64,000 bases of DNA from Sporosarcina sp. FSL K6-1522 (GTDB lineage: Bacteria; Bacillota; Bacilli; Bacillales_A; Planococcaceae), in contig NZ_CP152019.1 of the NCBI RefSeq assembly GCF_038622445.1, forward strand, positions 1,896,501 to 1,960,500, read 5' to 3'. The stretch's first letter is position 1. Every line of letters starts with the position of its first letter. A program made the translations under genes and the position numbers. This document shows, piece after piece, positions 33,067 through 41,386 of this stretch. The notes below the pieces were generated by a model, which did no database searches, was not told where the DNA came from, and saw only the letters and a program-made list of their open reading frames with translations.

Positions 33067-34251
33067 ATGACAACGTATATTATTGACGGTTCTAGAACAG
33101 CTTTTGGAACTTTTGGCGGTGCGTTAAAAGACGTGAGTGATATTGATTTAGGTGTAGTTGTAACCGAGGAAGCGATTAAGAGAAGCGGGATACCTGTTTC
33201 AGACGTCGAAGAAATTATCTTTGGAAACATTATACAAACAAGTGGTAACTCGGCTTATTTGGCAAGGCATATTGGATTGAAAAGTGGAATGGTGGAGTCA
33301 TCAAGCGCCTTGACATTGAATCGCTTATGCGGTTCTAGTATGCAGTCGATTGTATCGGGCGCACAGGCCATTTCTGTAGGAGATGCTGATGTGATTGTGG
33401 CTGGCGGAACTGAAAATATGAGTCTTGCTCCTCATGTCTTGAGAGGCACACGTTTTGGTTCACCAAACAAAGCGCCTTTAGTAGATGACATGCTATGGGA
33501 TACATTGACAGATCAATATGTCGGTTGTGGAATGGGGATGACAGCTGAGAATCTGGCGGTGCAATATACGATTTCTCGTGAAGAACAAGATGCATTTGCG
33601 GTTCAATCACAGGAAAAAGCGATTCAAGCACGAGACAGCGGCCGATTTGCAGAGGAAATTGTACCCGTGAAGTTAAAAGGAAGAAGAGGCGTGGAAGTCC
33701 TTTTTGATACAGATGAGCATATCCGCGAAGGTGCAACTGTACAAGGCTTAGGGAAACTGAAACCCGCATTTAAGAAGGATGGTACAGTAACACCGGGCAA
33801 TGCAAGTGGCATTAACGATGGTGCAGCGGCTGTTGTACTTGCCTCAGAAAAATATGTGAAAGAACATAGCTTGCAGCCTTTAGCAAAAATCGTTTCGTGG
33901 GGAGTAGCAGGTGTGGATCCTAAAATCATGGGGATTGGACCGGTGCCAGCGAGCAAAAAAGCACTTGAAAAGGCTGGGTTAACACTAGATGATATTGGCC
34001 TGTTTGAATTAAATGAAGCGTTTGCAGCACAATCATTGGCTGTTATTAAAGAGCTAGACCTCGATATGGAAAAGGTAAATGTCAACGGTGGTGCTGTAGC
34101 GCTGGGGCATCCAGTTGGTGCAAGTGGCACAAGAATTACGTATTCGCTAGCAGTTGAAATGAAGAAAAGAAATGTTAAATATGGATTGGCTTCGCTTTGT
34201 ATCGGTGGGGGACAAGGTATTGCAATTATTTTAGAAAACGTTACGAACTAA
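33067..34251 (+). CDS. Acetyl-CoA C-acetyltransferase (thiolase)
   Basis: A 394-aa thiolase II with the acyl-cysteine in LNRLCGSSMQSI, NEAFAAQSLAV, the catalytic histidine in NGGAVALGHPVGASG and the second cysteine in LASLCIGGGQG. It cleaves acetoacetyl-CoA into two acetyl-CoA in the degradative direction expected here. A GTAGGGGGAAATGTAG site precedes the ATG. It is the last enzyme of the ketone-body set, 21 bp after the dehydrogenase and 28 bp before the permease. Confidence 0.94.
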   Translation: MTTYIIDGSRTAFGTFGGALKDVSDIDLGVVVTEEAIKRSGIPVSDVEEIIFGNIIQTSGNSAYLARHIGLKSGMVESSSALTLNRLCGSSMQSIVSGAQAISVGDADVIVAGGTENMSLAPHVLRGTRFGSPNKAPLVDDMLWDTLTDQYVGCGMGMTAENLAVQYTISREEQDAFAVQSQEKAIQARDSGRFAEEIVPVKLKGRRGVEVLFDTDEHIREGATVQGLGKLKPAFKKDGTVTPGNASGINDGAAAVVLASEKYVKEHSLQPLAKIVSWGVAGVDPKIMGIGPVPASKKALEKAGLTLDDIGLFELNEAFAAQSLAVIKELDLDMEKVNVNGGAVALGHPVGASGTRITYSLAVEMKKRNVKYGLASLCIGGGQGIAIILENVTN

Positions 34252-34279
34252 AATTTGGTCGTAAAGGGGAGAGAACCGA

Positions 34280-35593
34280 ATGGAACATACGATTGGCGAT
34301 ATCGAAAAAAGAACGGTAAGGAAAACGATGACACGCATACTTCCATTTATTTTGCTTTTATATGTGATTGCTTATTTAGACAGAGTGAACTTAGGATACG
34401 CAGCCTTACAAATGAATGCAGAATTGGCATTGACTGCTGAAGTTTTCGGTCTATTATCAGGTATTTTCTTTATTGGCTATTTCTTTTTTGAAGTCCCAAG
34501 TAATATGATTATGCACAAAGTGGGCGCACGCATGTGGATTGCACGTATTATGATTACATGGGGAATTGTCGTAGTGTTAACGGGGTTTGTAGAAACAACG
34601 ATGCACTTGTATATTGTTCGCTTTTTATTAGGCGTTGCTGAAGCTGGGTTTTTCCCAGGTATTATTTTGTATTTAACATATTGGTTTAGAGCTAGAGAAA
34701 GAGGGGTAGCGACAGCCGTTTTATTATTGGCTTTACCAATTGGCGGGTTAATTGGTGCCCCGGTATCTACATGGATTCTCGATAATATTGCTTGGTATGG
34801 TATGGCGGGCTGGAGATGGATGTTTATTCTTGAAGGAATACCGGCAATTATATTAGGAGTGATTGTCGTATTTTACCTAACGAATAAACCTGCCAATGCT
34901 AAATGGTTATCTCAGGAAGAAAAAGATTGGTTGGAAGGTGAATTGAACTCCGAACGTTTAATAAGTTCCCAATTGAATAAAGTGTCTAAGAAAGAAATGC
35001 TAAAGGATTCAAAAGTATGGAAATTGGCAGTACTGTATTTTACGGGGTATACGGCTATCTATGGATTATCGTTCTGGATGCCAACGATTATTAAATCTCT
35101 ATCAGCAACAGCCACAACAAACTTAGAAATCGGCTGGCTAGCAATGATACCAGCACTTGTTGGAATTCCTGCAATTCTATTTGTTGGTTGGAATTCAGAT
35201 AGAACGAATGCCCATAAGTCTCATTTACTAGTTTGTTTTGCAATTGGGATTGTAGGCTTTATAGGCTGTGGTTTTTCGGAAAGCGTCTTTATGATGGTGC
35301 TTATGCTGGCAATTACGTCGGCTGGATTATATGGTTTTACGGGATGCTTCTTTGCTTATATGACATTCTTCTTCAGTGAATCTACAGCACCAGTTGGAAT
35401 TGCACTTGTCAATTCATTCGCAGCATTAGGTGGATTTGTTGGCCCGATGATTCTTGGAATGGTGGCCTTCACTACAGGGATGTTTGTGATATCAGCTCTA
35501 CTTGTAGTAGGGATTATCACTCTAATGACATTGAAATTGGTAACGAATAAAAATGAAACGATAGTCCAAAAAGTTCAGGTCAATGCGGGTTAA
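34280..35593 (+). CDS. MFS permease, anion:cation symporter type
   Basis: A 437-aa MFS protein with 12 predicted transmembrane segments. It resembles the ACS group (tartrate, phthalate, hexuronate permeases): LPFILLLYVIAYLDRVNLGYAALQMN in the first segment (split here), RFLLGVAEAGFFPGIILYLTYWF, and the GAPVSTWIL loop. AAGGGGAGAG precedes the ATG. As the last gene of the operon it likely imports acetoacetate, 3-hydroxybutyrate or a precursor. The substrate is inferred only from context. Confidence 0.88.
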   Translation: MEHTIGDIEKRTVRKTMTRILPFILLLYVIAYLDRVNLGYAALQMNAELALTAEVFGLLSGIFFIGYFFFEVPSNMIMHKVGARMWIARIMITWGIVVVLTGFVETTMHLYIVRFLLGVAEAGFFPGIILYLTYWFRARERGVATAVLLLALPIGGLIGAPVSTWILDNIAWYGMAGWRWMFILEGIPAIILGVIVVFYLTNKPANAKWLSQEEKDWLEGELNSERLISSQLNKVSKKEMLKDSKVWKLAVLYFTGYTAIYGLSFWMPTIIKSLSATATTNLEIGWLAMIPALVGIPAILFVGWNSDRTNAHKSHLLVCFAIGIVGFIGCGFSESVFMMVLMLAITSAGLYGFTGCFFAYMTFFFSESTAPVGIALVNSFAALGGFVGPMILGMVAFTTGMFVISALLVVGIITLMTLKLVTNKNETIVQKVQVNAG

Positions 35594-35621
35594 ATATAAT
35601 TAATAGTATTTTCCTTGTTAG

Positions 35622-35652
35622 AAAAAAGAGACACTTCGGTGTTTCTTTTTTT
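35622..35652 (+). terminator. Terminator of the ketone-body operon
   Basis: AAAAAAGAGACAC-TTCG-GTGTTTCTTTTTTT: an A/U-flanked stem with a stable TTCG loop, 28 bp after the permease stop. Confidence 0.9.
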
Positions 35653-35869
35653 GAGGGGGAAGTTATATAAGGGAGGATGATTTCTATGTGACGATTCTAT
35701 TGTTGCTAAATACCTTAGCTATTGTATACAGAAAGTCTGGGTTTCTATATTTTATTCTAGTTGCATGCAAAACGCTAAATCCTGTTACCATCCACAAATT
35801 CTGCTACAATGAAGTATCGATAAGATGGAAGTATGCATCTGATTTTCATTAAAAAAAGGAATGGTAGAG

Positions 35870-36535
35870 ATGGCGAAAAAAAGTAAGCAAAAGAGTCCGG
35901 GAAATTTGATAAAGTCCTTGATAGTCCTTGTTGTTGTGGGGATAGCTGCAATCTATTTCCCAGAGTTCTTTTCGGAAGAATCAGAGAAACCGAGAGAGCA
36001 AGAAGTCATTCAGACGGATGATCAGACGCCGAGTGATGAGGACGTTAGCAAGGAAGAGGAGAAGGATCCGAGTCGAGGAGAGTTAATTCCTGTAGAGTTG
36101 GTCAAGACGATTGATGGGGATACGATTAAAATCAAGTATGATGGCAAGGAACAAAATGTTCGTTATTTGCTCATCGATACGCCTGAAACGAATCACCCGC
36201 AACTTGGCAAACAGCCTTTTGGTCAGCAAGCAAAAGAGCGCAATACTGAGCTGATGAACAGTGGAAAGCTAGAAATTGAGTTTGATATTGGTGGAGAAAC
36301 GGATAAGTATGGTAGATTGCTTGCGTATATTTACATTGACGGTGTGAGTATTCAGGAGAAGTTATTGGAGGAAGGGCTGGCTCGTGTTGGCTATGTTTAT
36401 CCGCCAAATACGCGCCATTTAGATGCTTATGAAAAGGCGCAAGAACGTGCGAAAGAAGCGGGTATTGGGATTTGGACGTTGGAAGATTACGTAACAGATC
36501 GTGGCTTTGATAGCGAGAAGTATCCAGAAGAATAA
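35870..36535 (+). CDS. Membrane-anchored thermonuclease (SNase-like)
   Basis: A 221-aa nuclease. After a basic N-terminus there is one hydrophobic segment (SLIVLVVVGIAAIYF), then an acidic low-complexity linker of about 40 residues and a staphylococcal-nuclease domain. The catalytic pattern is present: GDTIKIKYDG, VRYLLIDTPET (Arg), ETDKYGRLLAYIYIDG (Glu/Arg region) and GLARVGYVYPPN. It should be held on the outer face of the membrane and degrade extracellular DNA/RNA. The ATG at 35870 has AAAAGGA at 9 nt; an ATG nine bases earlier overlaps the site. It resembles Bacillus YncB/YokF. Confidence 0.88.
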   Translation: MAKKSKQKSPGNLIKSLIVLVVVGIAAIYFPEFFSEESEKPREQEVIQTDDQTPSDEDVSKEEEKDPSRGELIPVELVKTIDGDTIKIKYDGKEQNVRYLLIDTPETNHPQLGKQPFGQQAKERNTELMNSGKLEIEFDIGGETDKYGRLLAYIYIDGVSIQEKLLEEGLARVGYVYPPNTRHLDAYEKAQERAKEAGIGIWTLEDYVTDRGFDSEKYPEE

Positions 36536-36544
36536 TAAGATATG

Positions 36545-36580
36545 AAACTGCCGTAGATTCCTGTATTGCGGCAGTTTTAA
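36545..36580 (+). terminator. Terminator after the nuclease gene
   Basis: AAACTGCCG ... CGGCAGTTTTAATT forms a 9-bp stem with a 15-nt loop, 9 bp after the stop codon. Confidence 0.75.
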
Positions 36581-36635
36581 TTGATGCATACTAGTAGACT
36601 GAAAAACTTGATTTTTCTGTGCTTTTGAAAAGTGC

Positions 36636-36663
36636 TTGACATGCCTGTTGAACATGATAAGAT
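36636..36663 (+). promoter_or_regulatory. Sigma-A promoter of T-box operon 1
   Basis: TTGACA (36636-36641), 16-bp spacer, TAAGAT (36658-36663). The second T-box leader has a matching promoter (TTGACT-16-TAAGAT) with identical flanks (TAAGATTCAA), which supports both. Confidence 0.75.
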
Positions 36664-36681
36664 TCAAAATAATTACTTTTA

Positions 36682-36753
36682 CGTGCCGGCAGGATGCGGG
36701 TATGCAGTCGTTGCGACAGGACGTCGCGCATTTAGACTGCTTTCCTATATTTT
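36682..36753 (+). repeat. Double-hairpin repeat (element B), copy 1, inserted in T-box leader 1
   Basis: About 72 nt are present here but absent from the otherwise parallel leader of T-box 2. It forms hairpin 1 (GCCGGC-AGGAT-GCGGGT, one mismatch) and hairpin 2 (GCAGTC outer stem 36704-36709 with 36735-36740; inner stem GCGAC-AGGAC-GTCGC). A second copy lies at 57271-57333, where the stems are kept by paired base changes. Both hairpins present AGGAY in the loop. Confidence 0.75.
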
Positions 36754-36778
36754 TAAAAAGTAAACAATCACATAGATT

Positions 36779-36986
36779 ATGAGAGATGGTCCAGTAGTTC
36801 GATTGTGAGCAGCAACAAGAGACTGAATGGTAGGTGTGAATTCAGGCAGCAATCCGGACAAATTACGCCATCCGTTTTTCTCAGTTTGACATGAAGTGGA
36901 TGGCCGATTTAGCATCGGTTCATCAATTAGGGTGGTAACGCGGAGAACTCCTTCGTCCCTTTCCAAGGGATGGTAGGGGTTTTTTG
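36779..36986 (+). promoter_or_regulatory. T-box riboswitch 1, tyrosine specifier
   Basis: A complete T-box leader. Stem I runs from GAGAGATGG (with the AGTA loop-E element) to the matching CCATCCGTTTTTCTC. The conserved T-box AGGGTGGTAACGCGG is at 36929-36943, and a terminator (GAACTCC...TCCCTTTCCAAGGGA...GGGGTTTTTT) follows. The specifier position, immediately before the closing helix, reads UAC (36864-36866), a tyrosine codon, followed by G. Uncharged tRNA-Tyr would favour the antiterminator and switch on the NhaC-type transporter and PqqB-like gene. The tyrosine assignment is read from alignment of the two leaders by eye. Confidence 0.9.
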
Positions 36987-37120
36987 TGTTTATTTTTTGG
37001 GACTAGCCTTAGTTATCATGATGTGCGAATGCATGCACTCGACTTAGCACTCCCAAAGACTTTAGTTTTGGAAAATTAAAAAATCAAGTTGTCTTGTCAA
37101 TAAAGAAGGAGATGTTATCA

Positions 37121-38539
37121 ATGAAAAAGGAACTAACTTTTGGAGTGTCAATTATCCCAATATTGGCATTAATGGCTGCGGCGGCCTCATCGATTTTTAT
37201 TTGGAAGGCTGGGATGCATATCCCCTTGCTAATTGGGGTAGTTGTGGCTGCTGTTATTGCGAAAATCTGTGGTTGGAGTTGGTATGAAGTAGAGAAAATG
37301 ATGGTCAACGGCGTATCCAGGGCATTGCCTGCTGTTTTTATATTATTTATTATCGGTATCATTGTGGGTACTTGGATTGCCAGTGGCGTTATCCCGACTA
37401 TGATTTACTTTGGGCTATCGATGATTGAACCTTCACTGTTTGTCCCGCTCGTGGCACTTATTACTGGCATTGTTTCGATTACATTGGGAAGTTCATTCAC
37501 TTCGATTGCGACGATTGGGATTGCTTTTATGGCGATTGGCGAAGGATTAGGCTTTGCTCCGGGGCTTGTGGCAGGGGCAGTCATTTCCGGGGCTTATTTT
37601 GGCGATAAATTATCTCCGTTATCCGATACGACAAATATTGCTCCGGCTATGGCCGAAACCGATTTGTTTAGTCATATTAAGCACATGCTCTGGGACACGA
37701 TTCCAGCATTTGTCATTGCATTGATTTTATATTGGTTTGTTGGGAATTCGGGGGCGGCAGGCAATGCTGTTGATACAAATGGCATTGATGTTATTAAAAC
37801 AGGGTTGGAGGGTGTCTTTACGATTCATCCGTTACTTCTACTTATGCCTATCTTCACCATCATTTTGATGATGAAGCGTGTACCCGCGATTCCAGCGTTG
37901 ACCATTGTAGGACTGTTAGGGGCTGTACTTGCAGTGATTGTGCAAGGGGCTTCTGTTACTTCAATTGTTAAAGTAATGACAAGTGGATTTTCGGTAGATT
38001 CGGGTGTAAAAGCGGTGGATTCTTTGTTAAATAATGGCGGTCTGATGTCTATGCTAGGGACTATTGGTCTGTTAGTCATTGCGACTGCTCTTGGTGGGAT
38101 TCTAGAAGAAACAGGATCTTTTGAAGTGGTCACGAGAAAAATGATAGCCGGTGTTCGCTCAACTGGAACGTTAATTAGTACGACCATCTTTTCGGCTTTT
38201 GTCGTGGCATTTGCAAGCGGTGCACAATTTTTGGCAATCATTTTACCTGCAAGAACATTTGTCCAAACGTATAAAGATCGAGGAATCGATACGAAAAACC
38301 TTTCAAGATGTGTCGAGGCGGCAGGTACTGTAGGGATTAACCTCGTGCCATGGAGTGTTCCGGTCGTTTTTGCGGTGAGCATTCTGGGGGTCAGTCCAGG
38401 TGAGTTTATTCCTTATGCTTTCTTCGCATTTCTCGTTCCACTTATTAATATCATTTTTGGTTTCACGGGCTGGACCATTACCAAGAAAAACTATCGTGAT
38501 GACAGTGAAATAAAAGTTAAGGGGGAAATTTCGTTATGA
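37121..38539 (+). CDS. NhaC-family antiporter, putative tyrosine transporter 1
   Basis: A 472-aa membrane protein with about 11-12 hydrophobic segments and NhaC-family sequence (SSFTSIATIGIAFMAIGEGLG, GAYFGDKLSPLSDTTNIAPA, and VGINLVPWSVP near the C-terminus). NhaC proteins include Na+/H+ and malate-lactate antiporters, and YheL-like members with tyrosine T-boxes have been predicted to carry tyrosine. The UAC T-box directly upstream supports that here. AAGGAG precedes the ATG at 37121; an ATG 27 bases upstream has no site. Its stop overlaps the next start (ATGA). Confidence 0.82.
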   Translation: MKKELTFGVSIIPILALMAAAASSIFIWKAGMHIPLLIGVVVAAVIAKICGWSWYEVEKMMVNGVSRALPAVFILFIIGIIVGTWIASGVIPTMIYFGLSMIEPSLFVPLVALITGIVSITLGSSFTSIATIGIAFMAIGEGLGFAPGLVAGAVISGAYFGDKLSPLSDTTNIAPAMAETDLFSHIKHMLWDTIPAFVIALILYWFVGNSGAAGNAVDTNGIDVIKTGLEGVFTIHPLLLLMPIFTIILMMKRVPAIPALTIVGLLGAVLAVIVQGASVTSIVKVMTSGFSVDSGVKAVDSLLNNGGLMSMLGTIGLLVIATALGGILEETGSFEVVTRKMIAGVRSTGTLISTTIFSAFVVAFASGAQFLAIILPARTFVQTYKDRGIDTKNLSRCVEAAGTVGINLVPWSVPVVFAVSILGVSPGEFIPYAFFAFLVPLINIIFGFTGWTITKKNYRDDSEIKVKGEISL

Positions 38540-39402
38540 GTGAAGTTATTCTACATGTATTAGGAACAGCACAAGACGCTGGCCTTCCGCATCCGAATTG
38601 TTTTTGTAAAAACTGTGCGGAGGCAATTAGCAATCCGGCGTATAGGCGTACTGCGGCGTCATTGGCCATTGTGTTGCCTGAAGAAAAGGCTTGGCATTTG
38701 ATAGACGCAACACCAGACTTAAAAGAGCAGATGGCAAGCGTACAAATCAAACATCATATGCAAGGCCAGCTAATGGCGAGTATCTTTTTGACGCATGCGC
38801 ATTTAGGTCATTATCCGGGATTATTGTTTTTAGGAAAAGAAGCGATGGGTGCAAATAAGGTGCCCGTAATGGCAGGTGCGAAAATGAAGAAAATGTTAGA
38901 GGAACAGGCCCCTTGGAGTCAATTAACAAAATTACACAATATTGACCTGCAAGAAATACGTGATGGACAAGCAATGGCTGTTTCACCTCATGCAACAGTC
39001 ACACCTGTTGAGGTTCCACACAGAAATGAATTTTCGGAGACATTTGCTTTTTGGATTACAGGGACGGAGAAAAAAGTTTTGTACATTCCGGATATTGATC
39101 GATGGGAACAATGGGACACTGATATTTATGAAGCGTGCAAAGAAGCGGACATCTGCTTACTTGATGGCACCTTCCATTCTGCTAAAGATCTTGAAAAGAT
39201 TGGCCGAGATTATCGGGAAATCCCTCATCCGCTCATGACAGAAACAATGGACCGATTACAAGATTTAGTTGAACAAACGGAGATTTATTTCATTCATCTC
39301 AATCACTCGAATCCTGTGATTGATAGGGATCAAACGATTCGCAAGGAGATTGAAATGAAGGGCTTTCATATTGCGGAGGAAGGTATGGAATTTGTTTTGT
39401 GA
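38536..39402 (+). CDS. PqqB-like metallo-beta-lactamase-fold protein
   Basis: A 288-aa MBL-fold protein most like PqqB. It starts VILHVLGTAQDAGLPHPNC, has the CFCKNC cysteine cluster (C22, C24, C27, a structural zinc site in PqqB), and a THAHLGH motif (H87, H89, H92) where the usual HxHxDH aspartate is Gly. Later parts include VEVPHRNE and LLDGTFHS. PqqB acts on the tyrosine of the PqqA peptide in PQQ synthesis, but no pqqA, C, D or E is present nearby. It is translationally coupled to a tyrosine-regulated transporter, suggesting a role in tyrosine-related chemistry or hydrolysis of an imported tyrosine derivative. Function unproven. Confidence 0.8.
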   Translation: MSEVILHVLGTAQDAGLPHPNCFCKNCAEAISNPAYRRTAASLAIVLPEEKAWHLIDATPDLKEQMASVQIKHHMQGQLMASIFLTHAHLGHYPGLLFLGKEAMGANKVPVMAGAKMKKMLEEQAPWSQLTKLHNIDLQEIRDGQAMAVSPHATVTPVEVPHRNEFSETFAFWITGTEKKVLYIPDIDRWEQWDTDIYEACKEADICLLDGTFHSAKDLEKIGRDYREIPHPLMTETMDRLQDLVEQTEIYFIHLNHSNPVIDRDQTIRKEIEMKGFHIAEEGMEFVL

Positions 39403-39451
39403 GGAAAGTGTTGAAAATCCTCGCAGGGAATATACCGAATAGATTCAAAAC

Positions 39452-39479
39452 TTGACTTCTCACATGAACATGGTAAGAT
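39452..39479 (+). promoter_or_regulatory. Sigma-A promoter of T-box operon 2
   Basis: TTGACT (39452-39457), 16-bp spacer, TAAGAT (39474-39479), followed by TCAA as in the first T-box operon. Confidence 0.72.
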
Positions 39480-39531
39480 TCAAGCAATTGCTTTTGTGTA
39501 AAAGTAAACGAGTTTTAAAAATTGAATATAT

Positions 39532-39743
39532 ACGAGAGATGGTGCAGTAGTTCGATTGTGGGCAGCAACAAGAGACTGAATGGCAGGTGAGAATTCAGGC
39601 AGCAATCAGGATGAAGTACGCCATTGGTTTTTCTCAGATCATACATGAAGTGGATGGTCGATCTAGCATCGATTCATCAAGTAGGGTGGTAACGCGGAGA
39701 ACTCCTTCGTCCCTTTCCAAGGGATGGATGGAGTTTTTTTGTA
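39532..39743 (+). promoter_or_regulatory. T-box riboswitch 2, tyrosine specifier
   Basis: A T-box leader closely similar to the first one: GAGAGATGG...AGTAG at the base of stem I, AGGGTGGTAACGCGG at 39683-39697, and the terminator stem GAACTCC...GGAGTTTTTTT. The specifier triplet before the closing CCAT strand is UAC (39617-39619), tyrosine. Leader 2 lacks the 72-nt hairpin insertion found in leader 1. It controls the second NhaC-type gene. Confidence 0.9.
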
Positions 39744-39799
39744 TTCATTTTTCCAGACATCTTGCGCTTTTCTTATCAATCATCAAGGAGGAATTCATC

Positions 39800-41194
39800 A
39801 TGTTTCGCATAAAGGCCGTGGTTACGCCCACTTTCATCGAGGCGTTAGTACTAGTAGTTGCAATTGTATCTATGATCAGTGTTAGTATTGTTAAATTTGG
39901 TTCGGTGCCACATTTGCCGATTTTGTTTTCAATTTTGTTATTGATTTGTTATGGGCTTGTGAAAAAAGTGTCGTACCGCCAGCTTGAAGGTGGATTAGTG
40001 GAAGGCGCAGGCGCGGGGATGAGTGCGGTGTTCTTGTTCTTCTTCATCGGTATTTTGGTCAGTAGTTGGATTATGAGCGGTACGATTCCGACGCTCATTT
40101 ATGCAGGGTTTACGATGATTACGCCGTCTTACTTCTTTGCGATTGTGTTTGTTGTAACAGCAATTGTTGGGATTTCCATTGGGAGCTCCTTGACGACGGT
40201 GGCGACGGTAGGGGTTGCCTTTATCGGGATGGCGACTGTTCTTGATTTGTCATTGGCGATAACAGCAGGTGCGGTTGTATCAGGCGCGTTTTTCGGTGAT
40301 AAGATGTCACCGCTATCGGATACGACGAACTTGGCTGCGTCAATTGTTGGGGTCGATTTGTTTGAGCATATTCGTAATATGGGGTGGACAACTTTTCCGG
40401 CGTTTCTGTTATCTTTAGTGTTCTTCGGCTTGTTGTCGCCAAGTGTGACGTTGAGCGAGGTTGATAAAATTACGATGTTCCAAGAGGGATTACTGGCAAC
40501 GGGCATGATTCATTGGTATACGGTGCTTCCACTTGTGTTACTAGCTGTTTTGACGATTATGAAAGTGCCTGCACTGATGACATTGGCAATCAGTTCAGCG
40601 AGTGCAGTGGCAGTTTCTTATTTGCATCACAGTTATAGTGCACCAGAAGTGTTTAGCATTTTATTCAAAGGTTTTGTGTCAACAACTGGCATTGAAGAGA
40701 TTGATGCACTGCTGACACGCGGTGGTATGGAAAGCATGATGTTTACGATTGGTTTGGTTTTGCTGGCGCTTAGTATGGGGGGCTTGTTGTTTACGCTTGG
40801 CATTGTTCAATGCTTATTGGCGAAAATCGAAAGCTTGTTGCGGAAAGTATCTTCGGTTATTGTGGCGTCTGCTTTGACGGCAATTGGTATTAACGTGTTG
40901 ATTGGTGAACAGTATTTATCGATACTATTGACGGGGCAAGCGTTTCAAGGACAATATGAAAAAGTAGGACTTGCAGGTAAAAACTTGAGCCGCGTTATGG
41001 AAGATGCAGGAACAGTAGTCAATCCGCTTGTGCCGTGGAGTGTGTGTGGGATTTTCATTGCAGATATGTTAGGTGTGGGAGTGCTTACGTATTTACCATT
41101 CGCTTTCTTCTGTCTGCTGTCTCCGATTTTGACGGTGCTGTTTGGATTTTTAGGGAAAACATTGACGTATACAGAACAGAAATCAGCAGAGTGA
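39800..41194 (+). CDS. NhaC-family antiporter, putative tyrosine transporter 2
   Basis: A 464-aa NhaC-family membrane protein, paralogous to the first one (GAFFGDKMSPLSDTTNLAAS, VNPLVPWSVCG). The true start is the ATG at 39800 with AAGGAGG 8 nt upstream. An in-frame ATG at 39587 would place the N-terminus inside the T-box RNA and is rejected. The tyrosine T-box upstream suggests induction when charged tRNA-Tyr is scarce. Two separately controlled paralogues may differ in affinity, direction or ligand. Confidence 0.82.
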   Translation: MFRIKAVVTPTFIEALVLVVAIVSMISVSIVKFGSVPHLPILFSILLLICYGLVKKVSYRQLEGGLVEGAGAGMSAVFLFFFIGILVSSWIMSGTIPTLIYAGFTMITPSYFFAIVFVVTAIVGISIGSSLTTVATVGVAFIGMATVLDLSLAITAGAVVSGAFFGDKMSPLSDTTNLAASIVGVDLFEHIRNMGWTTFPAFLLSLVFFGLLSPSVTLSEVDKITMFQEGLLATGMIHWYTVLPLVLLAVLTIMKVPALMTLAISSASAVAVSYLHHSYSAPEVFSILFKGFVSTTGIEEIDALLTRGGMESMMFTIGLVLLALSMGGLLFTLGIVQCLLAKIESLLRKVSSVIVASALTAIGINVLIGEQYLSILLTGQAFQGQYEKVGLAGKNLSRVMEDAGTVVNPLVPWSVCGIFIADMLGVGVLTYLPFAFFCLLSPILTVLFGFLGKTLTYTEQKSAE

Positions 41195-41199
41195 TGATA

Positions 41200-41243
41200 A
41201 AAGAAGAAGCTTCCCCATCTTATGGATGGAGGAGCTTCTTTTT
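41200..41243. terminator. Terminator after NhaC 2
   Basis: AAAGAAGAAGCTTCCCCATC pairs with GGATGGAGGAGCTTCTTTTT around TTAT. It is A/T-flanked on both sides. Confidence 0.88.
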
Positions 41244-41264
41244 ATGGTGAGAAATCATTTGCGC

Positions 41265-41386
41265 TGACAGTTCAGCGCGTTCTGCTTATAGTTAGTCGAT
41301 TTCCCCAGACAGTTCGGCGTCCATCTCTTAGGGGTCGTCGGTTTATCCCGATAGTTTTATTCTTCCTGACAGTCTCGCCTCCCCCC
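41265..41386. repeat. Degenerate 42-nt tandem repeat
   Basis: Units beginning TGACAGTTCAGCG (41265), AGACAGTTCGGCG (41307) and CGATAGTTTTATT (41349) are spaced exactly 42 nt apart. The first two share most positions, including TTA and GTCG-TTT; the third is weak. It is non-coding and ends at the 3' end of the methyltransferase gene. Confidence 0.4.

Noticed and set aside
33624-34130. 168-codon minus-strand frame inside the thiolase gene
   Set aside because: Low-complexity Ala/Ser/Pro composition typical of an antisense shadow. The thiolase on the other strand is full length.
37825-38382. 185-codon minus-strand frame inside the NhaC gene
   Set aside because: Opposite-strand shadow of a membrane protein gene. 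No ribosome binding site or recognisable domain.
39587-39799. N-terminal extension of the second NhaC protein
   Set aside because: The extra 71 codons lie inside the T-box RNA and terminator. The ATG at 39800 has a strong ribosome binding site.
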